From Pseudarthrobacter sp. (GTDB taxonomy: Bacteria > Actinomycetota > Actinomycetes > Actinomycetales > Micrococcaceae), in NCBI GenBank assembly GCA_031178005.1, contig JAPSJV010000008.1, forward strand, positions 1 to 64,000: a stretch of 64,000 bases of DNA. Direction: 5' to 3'. The translations under genes were made by a program, and so were the position numbers. The notes below the pieces were generated by a model, which was given only the letters and a program-made list of their open reading frames with translations, was not told the DNA's origin and did no database searches. Positions 45,412-53,829 of the stretch are shown here, piece after piece (positions within the stretch are counted from its first letter, which is position 1; each line of letters opens with the position of its first letter).

Positions 45412-46313
45412 TTCTCCCCAACCCTGCGTCGCCCAGAGACACGCGAAGTGACCTGGGCCGCAACAAGTCGTTTGCGGGATGCGTCACGCAGGTGGTATGC
45501 CTGCATCTCGTATCCTTTGCCCAGACGACTAATGAATTTCTTGTACGCGGTGGTCGTCGCTTTAGGATCGCCATCCATGATGAGGTCACCGTAATCCAGC
45601 CAAAGGACGCGTGTGCACATATCTTCAATGGTGCTGAGGCTGTGACTGACGATAAACACACTCCCGGCGTTGTCGCGCAACTCGTCCATTCTTTTGCGGC
45701 TGCGGTCGACAAACTGCGCATCACCCGTATTGAGAGCCTCGTCCACAAGCAGAATCTCGGGGTCGACGGCCGCCGCAATGGCAAAGCGCAACCTGGAGCC
45801 CATTCCCGATGAATAGGACTTCATGGGCAGATGAATTGCACCCGCCAATCCGGACATATCAACTATGGAATCAAATTTCTCGTCGATAGTCCCCCGATCC
45901 ATTCCCATGGCAAGGCAGCCGAGGACGATATTCTGGTCGCCGGACAAGTCAGGAACCAAAGCGGCATTGACGCCGAGCAATATTGGCGTACTGGAAGCGT
46001 AAATAGCTCCTCCAGTCGGCTGCTCCTGGCCACAAATTAGCTTCATCAGAGTGCTCTTACCTGACCCGTTCCTGCCGATGATTCCGACTGACTCCCCCCG
46101 TTCAACAACCAGAGACAACGAGTTAAGAGCGTTGACCTTGACCTGCGCTGGCTTGCCGCTAAGCCTGCGGAACGATCGAGCCAGCACTCCGTCCTGCGCA
46201 TCACCGCTTGAAGCCGTCGTAGGCACTTTGTACGTCATGGACACGGAATCAAGGACTACGCAGGGACTGCCCTCCACGAAGACGGTCTCTTCATAAATGT
46301 TAGTTACGGACAT
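45408..46313 (-). CDS. Polysaccharide ABC exporter, ATP-binding subunit
   Basis: The 301-residue ATPase pairs with the permease just upstream. It has Walker A GIIGRNGSGKSTLMKL, a Q-loop, the signature KSYSSGMGSRLRFAIAA, Walker B EILLVDEALNTGD and switch His in FIVSHSLSTIEDM. It resembles TagH and the short Wzt type: there is no C-terminal glycan-cap-binding domain, only a basic tail of about 40 residues. I prefer ATG 46313, which overlaps the permease gene by 14 bases, over 46436, which would lie well inside it. It should power export of lipid-linked polymer across the membrane. Confidence 0.93.
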   Translation of the reverse strand: MSVTNIYEETVFVEGSPCVVLDSVSMTYKVPTTASSGDAQDGVLARSFRRLSGKPAQVKVNALNSLSLVVERGESVGIIGRNGSGKSTLMKLICGQEQPTGGAIYASSTPILLGVNAALVPDLSGDQNIVLGCLAMGMDRGTIDEKFDSIVDMSGLAGAIHLPMKSYSSGMGSRLRFAIAAAVDPEILLVDEALNTGDAQFVDRSRKRMDELRDNAGSVFIVSHSLSTIEDMCTRVLWLDYGDLIMDGDPKATTTAYKKFISRLGKGYEMQAYHLRDASRKRLVAAQVTSRVSGRRRVGEK

Positions 46314-47187
46314 AGCTCTCCTCACCTTGCCAGAAGAAGAACATTCCAATGCAAAGTGCCCCGAGCGCAAAGACTGACAACATTGCCCAGGATTCCCAGG
46401 AGGGAACAGTGTTGTATAGCAAGCAGTCCCGAACAATGTCGATCACGTTAAACAAAGGGTTTAGCTTCATCGCTTGGATAATCTCGGGATGGTCGATAAA
46501 ACGCTCATAGGAGTAGAAGACAGCAGAACTATACATCCAAGCACGCATTAAGAACGGAAGCAAGTGGCCGACGTCATTAATCGTAGAAATCACCCGGGCC
46601 AAAATTAGGCCGATCCCCAAGTTGAATAAAGACTGCAGCAAGATGGCTGGCAGTATGAGCAACCAGAGAGGCGTAATTGACTCGGCTGGAGGAATGACTA
46701 TGACAAGAAGGAGCATGGCAATGACGAGTGGGACCGCTTTGATCAATTCCCGGATATTGGCACCGATGGGGAGCGTTGCTCGAGGAAAATTGAAGGCCTG
46801 AACGACGGACTTGTTGTTGCTAATAGATCGGGCACCGGAAATAATCGAACCAGAACTGAATTGAAACATGAATATGCCAATTACTAAGTATCCGACGTAG
46901 TTTTCGATTCCACGACTCGTATTGAGGAGCATTCCGAAAATTACATAGAACGTCAGGCCGTTGAAGATCGGATTTAGCACGAGCCAAGCGCCGCCCAAGC
47001 GGTCCTTTCGTGTCCCACTTTGCACTCTCGCATGGGCATCATAAGCCACGAATTGCCTAAAATCCCACAATTGCACAAGGTAGTCAAGGAAGGCAGGACG
47101 CGCTCCGACGCGCCTAAGCGCCCGCATGTCGACCGACAAGGACCTAACCGCCAAGGGTGGCGGCGGAGTCTTGTTACTAACGCTCAA
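46300..47187 (-). CDS. Polysaccharide ABC exporter, permease subunit (ABC-2 type)
   Basis: A 295-residue protein with about six membrane helices of the Wzm/TagG type: RFVAYDAHARVQSGTRKDRLGGAW-like amphipathic N-terminus, then LNPIFNGLTFYVIFGMLL, YLVIGIFMFQFSSGSI, LVIAMLLLVIVI, LWLLILPAILLQSLFNLGIGLI and the final LSVFALGALCIGMFFFW. The NxPRATLP-like FNFPRATLPIGANIREL segment is typical of O-antigen and teichoic-acid exporters. The start overlaps the upstream glycosyltransferase stop by four bases. Confidence 0.93.
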   Translation of the reverse strand: MSVSNKTPPPPLAVRSLSVDMRALRRVGARPAFLDYLVQLWDFRQFVAYDAHARVQSGTRKDRLGGAWLVLNPIFNGLTFYVIFGMLLNTSRGIENYVGYLVIGIFMFQFSSGSIISGARSISNNKSVVQAFNFPRATLPIGANIRELIKAVPLVIAMLLLVIVIPPAESITPLWLLILPAILLQSLFNLGIGLILARVISTINDVGHLLPFLMRAWMYSSAVFYSYERFIDHPEIIQAMKLNPLFNVIDIVRDCLLYNTVPSWESWAMLSVFALGALCIGMFFFWQGEESYVRN

Positions 47188-48932
47188 TGTACGATCTCCA
47201 TCAACTTCGTGTAAGCGGCTGACATGACCTGCGCGTTGGCGGCCCAGGTCCGAGTTTTCAATACTCTTTGTCGTCCTGACGCACCGTATATGAGCCGCAA
47301 CTCCCGGGACTCCAGTAACACTCCGAGTTTGGCAGCGAGATCAATAGTGTCTTCCGGCACCGAGAGCAACCCAGTTGCACCGTCGCAGACCACTTCGCTC
47401 AGGGCAGGAAGCCTGGTCGCCACCACAGGACGAGCAGAGGCCATGGCCTCCACAGGTTTCAATGGTGTCACATCGCGCGTGACGGCGAGATCTTTACGTG
47501 GGACAACAAAGATATCCAAAGCTTGGTGGTATAGGTGAGCCTGGCTCCGCGGTACACGTCCGGTGAAGATCACTCTCGAAGCCAAACCAGCCGCCCTGGC
47601 CTGTTCCCTGAGCTGGGGCAACACCACACCATCTCCAACAATCATCAGCTTCAGCCGGGGATAGTCAGGCGCCAACAGACCAAAAGCACTAATGAGGTTG
47701 CCAAGGCCCTCATACCCCACCAGGCTGCTCACAGTCCCGATAAGTTGCGTCTCCGGATCCAATTCAAGTGCTCGGCGAGCGTCTCCCGGAGTCATCGGCT
47801 CCTTGAGAAACTGTCCGCCCACAGCGTTCGGCGCCACCAGGACGTTCCGTTCCGCAACTCCCGAGGCAATGATGTTCTCCTTCATCGCCTGCCCGAGGGT
47901 CACCACCAGATCAGCAGCGCGCATAGCCTCCCCCTCGCGCTCCTTAAACAACCGGTACCGCTCGCTCAGAAGGGCTCCTGGTCCCCTGGTTGCTGCCCAA
48001 GTGTCGGCCAGTTGACCTCGGACCTCGTATACCCAGGGGATGCCAAGTGCCTCCGCGACTGCCCGCACCACCAAGGCGTTTACATAATGCGTAGTGGTGT
48101 GCAAAATGCTGGGCCGGAACTCCAGTGCAATCGCCAAGAGTTCTTCTGCCTGCTGTTGCAGGCGACCGTCCATAGTGGCGGCCAGCCTGGGCGGCAACAG
48201 GCGACGGTAAGTGATGCCGTCCACAACGTCCTCGGCATGGGCCGTCAACTTGCCCACCTGAACCGGGTACCCGATGCGGGTCACCGCCATGACGTCCCAT
48301 CCAGCGTCACGCTGAGCGCTCAGGATGGAATGTGAACGCTGCGCGTATCCGCTGGTGGTGTGGGGCAACGAGTTTGTCAGGACGTGGAGCACATGCTTTG
48401 TACGAGGTACATAGTCCACAAATGCAATCCGGGGACGCCATCCTTCAAGGATCCGGAGTTCGGCTGCCAGGCGCGCACGCTGCCGTCGTTCAGCGCCCGA
48501 GTTGACGTTTTCCAAATGGGCGACGGCGCCGCTCACGTCGCCGCTATACCAAGACCTCCGTGCTTTGACTGAATTCAAACGGGAAGCGCCAACAGCGCGT
48601 GACAAGAGAGCGTCGGCAACATCCGGCCGATTGGCTACGAGAGCGATATCTGCCATAGCCCGGGCGCGGTCCGGCATCAACTGCGGGCTCTGAGCAGACT
48701 CCTCAAGGAGCCTGACAACGCTCGCTTCAGCTCCCCGGACTAGCCCGGCCAGCAGGGCAGGCACAGATGCGCTGTTTGCTCCATATCTACGGGCTGTCAC
48801 CGCTGCCAGCGGCTGGGCAACTCGGGCCGGAAGCCGTCGGGCAATCTGGAGGATCAACAATGCGGGATCGTCGGTCAGGTGCTGGCTCGCAGTTCCGGCC
48901 GCGAGGCGAAGATTAGTCAGTAGCTGTTTCAT
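47184..48932 (-). CDS. Glycosyltransferase family 4 with N-terminal helical region
   Basis: Of 582 residues, the first ~165 are helical and Ala/Arg-rich, perhaps TPR-like. The rest is GT4: HVLHVLTNSLPHTTSGYAQRSHSIL, WVYEVRGQLADTWAATRGPG, VTLGQAMKENIIASG, VLVAPNAVGGQFL, GTVSSLVGYEGLGNLISAFGLL, IFTGRVPRSQAHLYHQALDIFVVP and DVTPLKPVEAMASARPVVATRLPALSEVV. GC here is nearer to core values than in the downstream genes. It overlaps its neighbours by four bases on both sides. It may add a backbone sugar before export; donor unknown. Confidence 0.87.
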   Translation of the reverse strand: MKQLLTNLRLAAGTASQHLTDDPALLILQIARRLPARVAQPLAAVTARRYGANSASVPALLAGLVRGAEASVVRLLEESAQSPQLMPDRARAMADIALVANRPDVADALLSRAVGASRLNSVKARRSWYSGDVSGAVAHLENVNSGAERRQRARLAAELRILEGWRPRIAFVDYVPRTKHVLHVLTNSLPHTTSGYAQRSHSILSAQRDAGWDVMAVTRIGYPVQVGKLTAHAEDVVDGITYRRLLPPRLAATMDGRLQQQAEELLAIALEFRPSILHTTTHYVNALVVRAVAEALGIPWVYEVRGQLADTWAATRGPGALLSERYRLFKEREGEAMRAADLVVTLGQAMKENIIASGVAERNVLVAPNAVGGQFLKEPMTPGDARRALELDPETQLIGTVSSLVGYEGLGNLISAFGLLAPDYPRLKLMIVGDGVVLPQLREQARAAGLASRVIFTGRVPRSQAHLYHQALDIFVVPRKDLAVTRDVTPLKPVEAMASARPVVATRLPALSEVVCDGATGLLSVPEDTIDLAAKLGVLLESRELRLIYGASGRQRVLKTRTWAANAQVMSAAYTKLMEIVH

Positions 48933-50191
48933 CTTTTGGGAGCGGCCTTCGAGGCAAGGAGATCACGCATCAGATCCATGTACTGGGCGGCCAGCAGAGG
49001 ATAGTCGGCGTGATGCTTGACCCACTGACGGCTGTCCGCAGTCCGCACCAGTTGCCCCCGGTCAGCGGCCAGCTCCCGCCACAATGCAGCCACGGTCTCC
49101 GGATTGCTGGGGACGATATGCCCGGCACCGGCATCTTCCAGGATACGGGCGGCTTCACCCAGGACGATGCCGGTGACATGGCGGCCTACGGCCAAAACTT
49201 CATAGGTCTTGGACGGAACTGTGGTTTCAAAGGATTTCCAGTCATCACGCAGCGAAACAATGCACGTGTCTGCCGCAGCGTAGCGTTCCATCACTTCGTG
49301 TCCGTGCAGTGAGTCGTGGAAGGTTACCGGAGCGTCCAGTTCTTCGGCGAGCCGTTCCAGAGCCGGCCGCTGAACGCCGTGTCCCACCATGTGAAGATGC
49401 ATCGAGTCCCCAACCAGGGCGCTGGCCTGAATGGCTACCTCGAGCCGTTGGCTTTTACCATGGTTACCCAGGTACAGGGCCTCAAAAATCGGCTTTTCAA
49501 GCGCCGGCGGTTCCAGGATGGGCAGTGAATCGAGCAGGACACCGTTGCTGATGGTGGCCACGTTTTTAAGACCCCTGGCGCGCAAGGTATCGGCGAAGCC
49601 TTCGGTCACAGTCACCACGAGGTCCGCCCTACGCTGGACAAAGTCGACCGCCCGTTCGGCCAGGCTCTTGACGTTCCCTGATACCAGTCGGGCGTCACGG
49701 GCCAAGTCCGGCCATGCATCACGCATCTCAACAATGAGCGGGACCTTGCGCAGCCGCGACAGAACATAGCCTGCCCCAAGCATCGGAAGACTGGGAGCCG
49801 TGACCAACAGCACGTCGGAACGCCTGCTGAGCAAACCTACGGGAATGGACATCAGGGCTGAAAAGCACTGGTCCACAAATTTCGCAGCATGCGAGTTTCC
49901 ATGGGGAAGATATGGAACCCGCCGGATGAGTTCGGAGTACTTCCCAAGCTGGCTTCGGAATGCGTGTCCTGCGATGGACCGTGGAAGTTCCCGACGGCCG
50001 TGTGGAGTGTGAGCCACGGGGGTTACGACATCAATCTGCCACCCTGCAGCTGAAAGCTCTTTAGCCAGAGCCGACCAACGGCGTTGTGGTGGACTGTTTT
50101 CCGGCCAGAAAGAGTGGGTGAGCAGCGTCAACCGAAGCGGTCGAGCATCCGTGCGCGGAGGAGCATCGTGGCTGAGATCGGTCACCTTCAA
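48929..50191 (-). CDS. Glycosyltransferase family 4 (WcaI/WbuB-like)
   Basis: A 420-residue GT-B enzyme. The acceptor domain begins LRLTLLTHSFWPENSPPQRRWSALAKEL, typical of the GT4_WbuB-like subgroup. LLVTAPSLPMLGAGYVL, LIVEMRDAWPDLAR, VTVTEGFADTLRARGL and TISNGVLLDSLP follow, then the donor domain with EALYLGNHGKSQRLEVAIQA and FETTVPSKTYEVLAVGRHVTGIVLG. It is the second gene of the operon, two bases after the Pro-rich protein gene and overlapping the next by four bases. Confidence 0.88.
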   Translation of the reverse strand: MKVTDLSHDAPPRTDARPLRLTLLTHSFWPENSPPQRRWSALAKELSAAGWQIDVVTPVAHTPHGRRELPRSIAGHAFRSQLGKYSELIRRVPYLPHGNSHAAKFVDQCFSALMSIPVGLLSRRSDVLLVTAPSLPMLGAGYVLSRLRKVPLIVEMRDAWPDLARDARLVSGNVKSLAERAVDFVQRRADLVVTVTEGFADTLRARGLKNVATISNGVLLDSLPILEPPALEKPIFEALYLGNHGKSQRLEVAIQASALVGDSMHLHMVGHGVQRPALERLAEELDAPVTFHDSLHGHEVMERYAAADTCIVSLRDDWKSFETTVPSKTYEVLAVGRHVTGIVLGEAARILEDAGAGHIVPSNPETVAALWRELAADRGQLVRTADSRQWVKHHADYPLLAAQYMDLMRDLLASKAAPKR

Positions 50192-50193
50192 CC

Positions 50194-50859
50194 TTACTTA
50201 CCTGGTCTGATGGGCGAGCGGCGTCCTTTGGAACCCAATACCCGAAAGTAAAGGAATCCGGCCCCAAGCAAGAGCGCAACCGTCAGAACCTGGACGTAGA
50301 GGGGGCTTCCGGAAGCAGTCGCTACAACAGAATCAATGGCTTTGGCCATGGGCGGCGGCAGTAGTGCCGCAGCAGCCGCGGTGGAGGTTGCTGGTGCCGC
50401 TGTTGGAGTCAGACTCGGAGCAGCTGGTTCTGTGACCGGTGCGGGTTCTTCCTCGACGACTGGAGCTTCGGGAATGAATATCTGCTCCGGCGCTGGAAGC
50501 TGAGCAGGTGCCGCGGGCAGTTGGATCTCGGATGGAGGTTGAACGTCCACCGGAGTTACCGCAGGCTCAGCAGGGACCTCTACGGTCGGATCGGTAACGG
50601 GGTCCTCTCCATCAGGACCCGTGCCGGGTTCGTGTCCACCAGGATCAGAGACAGGGTCCTCGCCACCAGGATCGGTAACCGGAGCCGGGCCGCCGGGATC
50701 AGTAGCAGGCTCTCCGCCCGTTCCTGGACCCGGTACTGGGAGAAGTACTGCAGGAGTCGCCAGACCATACGCCGTGTTGAAAGCAGGTGCACAAACGCTC
50801 AGCATCAAGGCGCAGGCAATTCCGGCACCACCTCGGCGCGCTGCATGACCGAATTTCAT
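50194..50859 (-). CDS. Exported Pro/Gly-rich protein with C-terminal membrane anchor
   Basis: I do not recognise a family. The 221-residue protein has a signal peptide (AGIACALMLSVCAPAFNTAYG, cut near residue 32), a low-complexity middle with a repeated DPGG unit (TDPGGPAPV, TDPGGEDPV, SDPGGHEPG), and then Pro/Glu/Ala-rich sequence. It ends with a membrane helix (VQVLTVALLLGAGFLYF) and a basic tail (SKGRRSPIRPGK). The tail resembles a sortase sorting signal, but no LPXTG box precedes the helix. ATG 50859 places the signal peptide correctly; earlier codons are non-homologous. As first gene of the operon it may be a wall-spanning spacer or glycan-linked protein. Confidence 0.75.
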   Translation of the reverse strand: MKFGHAARRGGAGIACALMLSVCAPAFNTAYGLATPAVLLPVPGPGTGGEPATDPGGPAPVTDPGGEDPVSDPGGHEPGTGPDGEDPVTDPTVEVPAEPAVTPVDVQPPSEIQLPAAPAQLPAPEQIFIPEAPVVEEEPAPVTEPAAPSLTPTAAPATSTAAAAALLPPPMAKAIDSVVATASGSPLYVQVLTVALLLGAGFLYFRVLGSKGRRSPIRPGK

Positions 50860-51079
50860 CTCTAAACGTCCCCCAGGCGAACATGTGCCGACGGGCAATT
50901 CCACGTTTGCAGAGGAACGGCACTGGGGCAACATTGAAAATGCACATTAGTCCAAACAATGTGCCGGGTTCCATCATAATTGATAGTCAGCATCGCAGGC
51001 TTCCAGGTCTGTCGGCGCCATGTTCTGCGGCAATCATGCCGGTTCGATCCTCTCCATGGTTGCCCAGTAGGCTGGAGCA
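50860..51079 (-). promoter_or_regulatory. Leader/promoter region of the glycan operon
   Basis: This divergent 220-base gap, A/T-richer than its flanks, must carry the promoter of the minus-strand operon and that of the DUF3515 gene. GCACAT (50942-50947) and ATGTGC (50959-50964) form an inverted repeat with an 11-base spacer, a possible operator. I could not fix convincing -35/-10 boxes. Confidence 0.4.
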
Positions 51080-51577
51080 GTGCCATCTCCTGCTCCCCTC
51101 CGTCGTTTCACACTCCCAGGCCTCGTGCTGCTTGCCGGAAGCATGGCGCTCACTGCCTGCTCCCCCGTCGTCGATGTGACGGCCGCGCAGGACGCCGCCA
51201 ACCCGGCATGCGCCCCTATGATGGTTGCCCTTCCGGACAAGCTTGGAGACGCCGGCCTGCGGAAAACCAATAGCCAGGCGACTGCGGCCTGGGGTGATCC
51301 TTCGCAGGTGATCCTCCGTTGCGGGGTCAACGTACCCGGGCCAACCACTGACCGTTGTGTCACTGTCAACGACGTGGACTGGGTGATCCGGGAAGGCGAC
51401 CCGGCGTGGACGCTCACCACCTATGGCAGGGAGCCTGCCACGGAAGTCCTCTTCGATCCGAACACCATCAGCTCCGCCACGGTGCTGGCAGACCTCTCCG
51501 CCGCGGCCGCGAAAATTCCGGCCGCGAGGAACTGTGTGGGTCAGGAAGAACTTCAGGATCTGCCTACCTCCCAGTAG
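51080..51577 (+). CDS. DUF3515-family lipoprotein
   Basis: A 165-residue exported lipoprotein: basic start, hydrophobic LPGLVLLAGSMALTAC with lipobox LTAC (Cys about residue 27), then the DUF3515 domain with NPACAPMMVALPDKLGDAG, TAAWGDPSQVILRCGVNVPGPT, VDWVIREGD and the late Cys in AARNCVGQ. Three further Cys may form disulfides. The role is unknown. The family gene sits beside ddl and thiL in many actinobacteria; here it is convergent with ddl and divergent from the glycan operon. GTG 51080 has GGAG very close. Confidence 0.9.
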   Translation: MPSPAPLRRFTLPGLVLLAGSMALTACSPVVDVTAAQDAANPACAPMMVALPDKLGDAGLRKTNSQATAAWGDPSQVILRCGVNVPGPTTDRCVTVNDVDWVIREGDPAWTLTTYGREPATEVLFDPNTISSATVLADLSAAAAKIPAARNCVGQEELQDLPTSQ

Positions 51578-51599
51578 TTTCGACAAGCTCAACCACCGG
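51577..51599. repeat. Dispersed repeat copy 1, between DUF3515 and ddl
   Basis: These 23 bases (core CGACAAGCTCAACCACC) are identical to 56797-56819. Here the repeat begins at the last base of the DUF3515 stop codon and ends nine bases outside the ddl stop, in the convergent gap. Confidence 0.9.
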
Positions 51600-51607
51600 T
51601 CCACGGA

Positions 51608-52753
51608 TTACCGCAGCCCGGTTTTTCGGTTCAGGGCCAGGAAAATCAGTTCGTCGATGAGCTCGCCGTAGCCCAGCCCAGTTGCGGCCCACATCTGTGG
51701 GTACATGCTCTTGGGAGTAAAGCCGGGCATGGTGTTGATCTCGTTGATGATCAGATCACCATCAGGCGTGTAGAAGAAATCCACCCGGCTGAGTCCTTCG
51801 GCGCTTACGGCATCAAATGCCACAGCGGCCAACTCGCGGACGCGGGCAATGGCATCTTCCGGAATGTCGGCCGGGCAGCTCAGTGCGGCGGCATCGTCCA
51901 CGTACTTGGCATTGAAATCGTAGAATTCGTGGCCTTCACCGGCTACGGCAATTTCCCCCGGCAAGGATGTGCGGGGTTCGCTGTTTCCACGGCCTTCCAG
52001 CACTGCACACTCGATCTCACGGCCCACAATCCCAGCTTCAATGACAAGCTTGGGGTCGTGCAGGCGGGCTTCCTCGATTGCGGCGTCCAGTTCTGCCAGG
52101 GAGTCGACTTTGGAGATTCCCATGGACGATCCGGCGCGCGCCGGTTTCACGAAGAGCGGATACCCCAACTGGTCAACGCGTTTCCTGACATCCTCAGGTT
52201 CGGTCACCCATTGCCGGTCTGTCACCACCACGTAGGGACCCACGCGGAGACCTGCCGCTTCAAACACCACCTTCATGTAGTGCTTGTCCATGCCAACCGC
52301 TGATGCCAACACGCCCGCACCAACATACCTGGTGTCCGAAAGCTCCAGCAGCCCCTGGACGGTGCCGTCCTCCCCAAACGGCCCATGCAACAGCGGAAAT
52401 ACGACGTCGACTGTCCCGAGTTCCTGCGGAACTTCGTTGGGAGCCGCCACGATCAGCTGGTGCTCGCCGCCGATCTCGGCAAGGGCCACTGTCTGGGACG
52501 ACGCCGGCACTTCAGGCAGCGAAGAACCGGCAAGCGACCAGCCACTGAGGTCACCGGACGCCAGGACCCACTGCCCGGACTTGGCGATCCCGATGGGAAT
52601 GACCTCATACTTGTCACGGTTGATGGCCCCCAGCACTCCTGCAGCGGTGACGCAGGAGACGGCATGCTCGCTGGACCGGCCGCCAAAGAGCACGGCCACG
52701 CGGGGCTTGCCCGGCCTCGCATCCGAGGCATCGGGTATTTCGTTCAACGTCAT
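51608..52753 (-). CDS. ddl: D-alanine--D-alanine ligase
   Basis: Ddl makes D-Ala-D-Ala for the peptidoglycan stem peptide. The ATP-grasp protein has VAVLFGGRSSEHAVSCVTAAGV at the N-terminus, LLHGPFGEDGTVQGLLEL, YVGAGVLASAVGMDKHYMK, FVKPARAGSSMGISKV, and the C-terminal metal/ATP motif FFYTPDGDLIINEINTMPGFT. It is 381 residues, normal for the DdlA type. It starts at ATG 52753, two bases after gpsA, and is the last gene of the murA-plsC-gpsA-ddl operon. Confidence 0.97.
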   Translation of the reverse strand: MTLNEIPDASDARPGKPRVAVLFGGRSSEHAVSCVTAAGVLGAINRDKYEVIPIGIAKSGQWVLASGDLSGWSLAGSSLPEVPASSQTVALAEIGGEHQLIVAAPNEVPQELGTVDVVFPLLHGPFGEDGTVQGLLELSDTRYVGAGVLASAVGMDKHYMKVVFEAAGLRVGPYVVVTDRQWVTEPEDVRKRVDQLGYPLFVKPARAGSSMGISKVDSLAELDAAIEEARLHDPKLVIEAGIVGREIECAVLEGRGNSEPRTSLPGEIAVAGEGHEFYDFNAKYVDDAAALSCPADIPEDAIARVRELAAVAFDAVSAEGLSRVDFFYTPDGDLIINEINTMPGFTPKSMYPQMWAATGLGYGELIDELIFLALNRKTGLR

Positions 52754-52755
52754 TC

Positions 52756-53829
52756 TCAGTAATCGCCTTCGGATTTCAGTTCCCGGGCCAGCAGAAGTTG
52801 CCCAAGTTGGTCTACGGACACTTTCCCGTCCAGGACAGCTACAACGGCTGCGGTAATGGGCATGTCCACGCTCAGCTTGCCGGCCAGCTCATGCACCGCC
52901 TGGCTGGACTTAATACCTTCAGCCGTCTGGTTCATCTCGGCTGTCACCTCGTCAAGGGTGAGGCCTTTCCCGAGTAACCTTCCGGCGGTGTGGTTGCGGG
53001 AGAGCGGGGAAGAACAGGTTGCTACCAGGTCCCCCAGGCCCGCGAGGCCGGCCATGGTATGGGCCATTCCACCCAGGGCCAAGGCCAGTCGGGTGGTTTC
53101 CGCAAGGCCACGCGTGATGACCGAAGCCTTGGTGTTGTCGCCCATCTGTTTGCCTTCACAGATGCCAACGGCCAAGGCAATCACGTTTTTGACGATTCCA
53201 CCGATTTCAACGCCTACAACGTCGCTACTTGTGTACGGGCGGAAGTACGGCGCCGTGCAGGCCCTGGCAATCCAGGCAGCAACGTCGGCATCGGCGCTGG
53301 CAACCACTGAGGCAGTTGGTTCCTCCCGCGCGATTTCCATGGCCAGGTTCGGCCCCGAAACGACGGCAATCCGTTCGATGCCGATTCCCAGCTCTTCGCT
53401 GATTACCTCGCTCATGCGGGCATCGGAGCCAAGTTCCAGGCCCTTCATCAGCGAAACGACGACGGCATCGGGGGCGATCAGCGGCTTCCATTCGCGCAGC
53501 TGCAAACGCAGTGACTGGGCAGGCACGGCCAGGACTATTAAGCCGGCACCGGCCAGAACCTCTGCGACATCCCGCGAGGCCGTGATGCTGGCAGGCAGCT
53601 CAACGTCTTTCAGGTACTGGGAGTTGCGCCGCTTCTCGTGAATTTCTTCAACAACTTCCGGGCGCCTCCCCCACAGCCGGATGACTGAGTCCGCGCCGGA
53701 AGCTGAGCCTGCGTCAGCAAGCACTTTGGCAAACGTGGTCCCCCAGGATCCTGCGCCCAGTACGGCGATAGAAGCCGGCGGTGCCGCCACGACGGCAGGC
53801 AGCCCGGCGCTCGTCATTCCACGGCTCAC
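52756..53829 (-). CDS. gpsA: Glycerol-3-phosphate dehydrogenase [NAD(P)+]
   Basis: GpsA reduces dihydroxyacetone phosphate to sn-glycerol 3-phosphate, the phospholipid backbone. It has the Rossmann motif IAVLGAGSWGTTFAKVLA, SLMKGLELGSDARMSEV, VVSGPNLAMEIAREEPTA, and the catalytic-Lys block GVEIGGIVKNVIALAVGI followed by GLAGLGDLVATCSSPLSRN. The GTG at 53829 overlaps the plsC-like stop by four bases. The product is the substrate of the acyltransferase encoded immediately upstream. Confidence 0.96.
   Translation of the reverse strand: MSRGMTSAGLPAVVAAPPASIAVLGAGSWGTTFAKVLADAGSASGADSVIRLWGRRPEVVEEIHEKRRNSQYLKDVELPASITASRDVAEVLAGAGLIVLAVPAQSLRLQLREWKPLIAPDAVVVSLMKGLELGSDARMSEVISEELGIGIERIAVVSGPNLAMEIAREEPTASVVASADADVAAWIARACTAPYFRPYTSSDVVGVEIGGIVKNVIALAVGICEGKQMGDNTKASVITRGLAETTRLALALGGMAHTMAGLAGLGDLVATCSSPLSRNHTAGRLLGKGLTLDEVTAEMNQTAEGIKSSQAVHELAGKLSVDMPITAAVVAVLDGKVSVDQLGQLLLARELKSEGDY

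Noticed and set aside
50194..50300. Sortase anchor in the Pro-rich protein
   Set aside because: A C-terminal helix and basic tail are present, but no LPXTG-like box precedes the helix.
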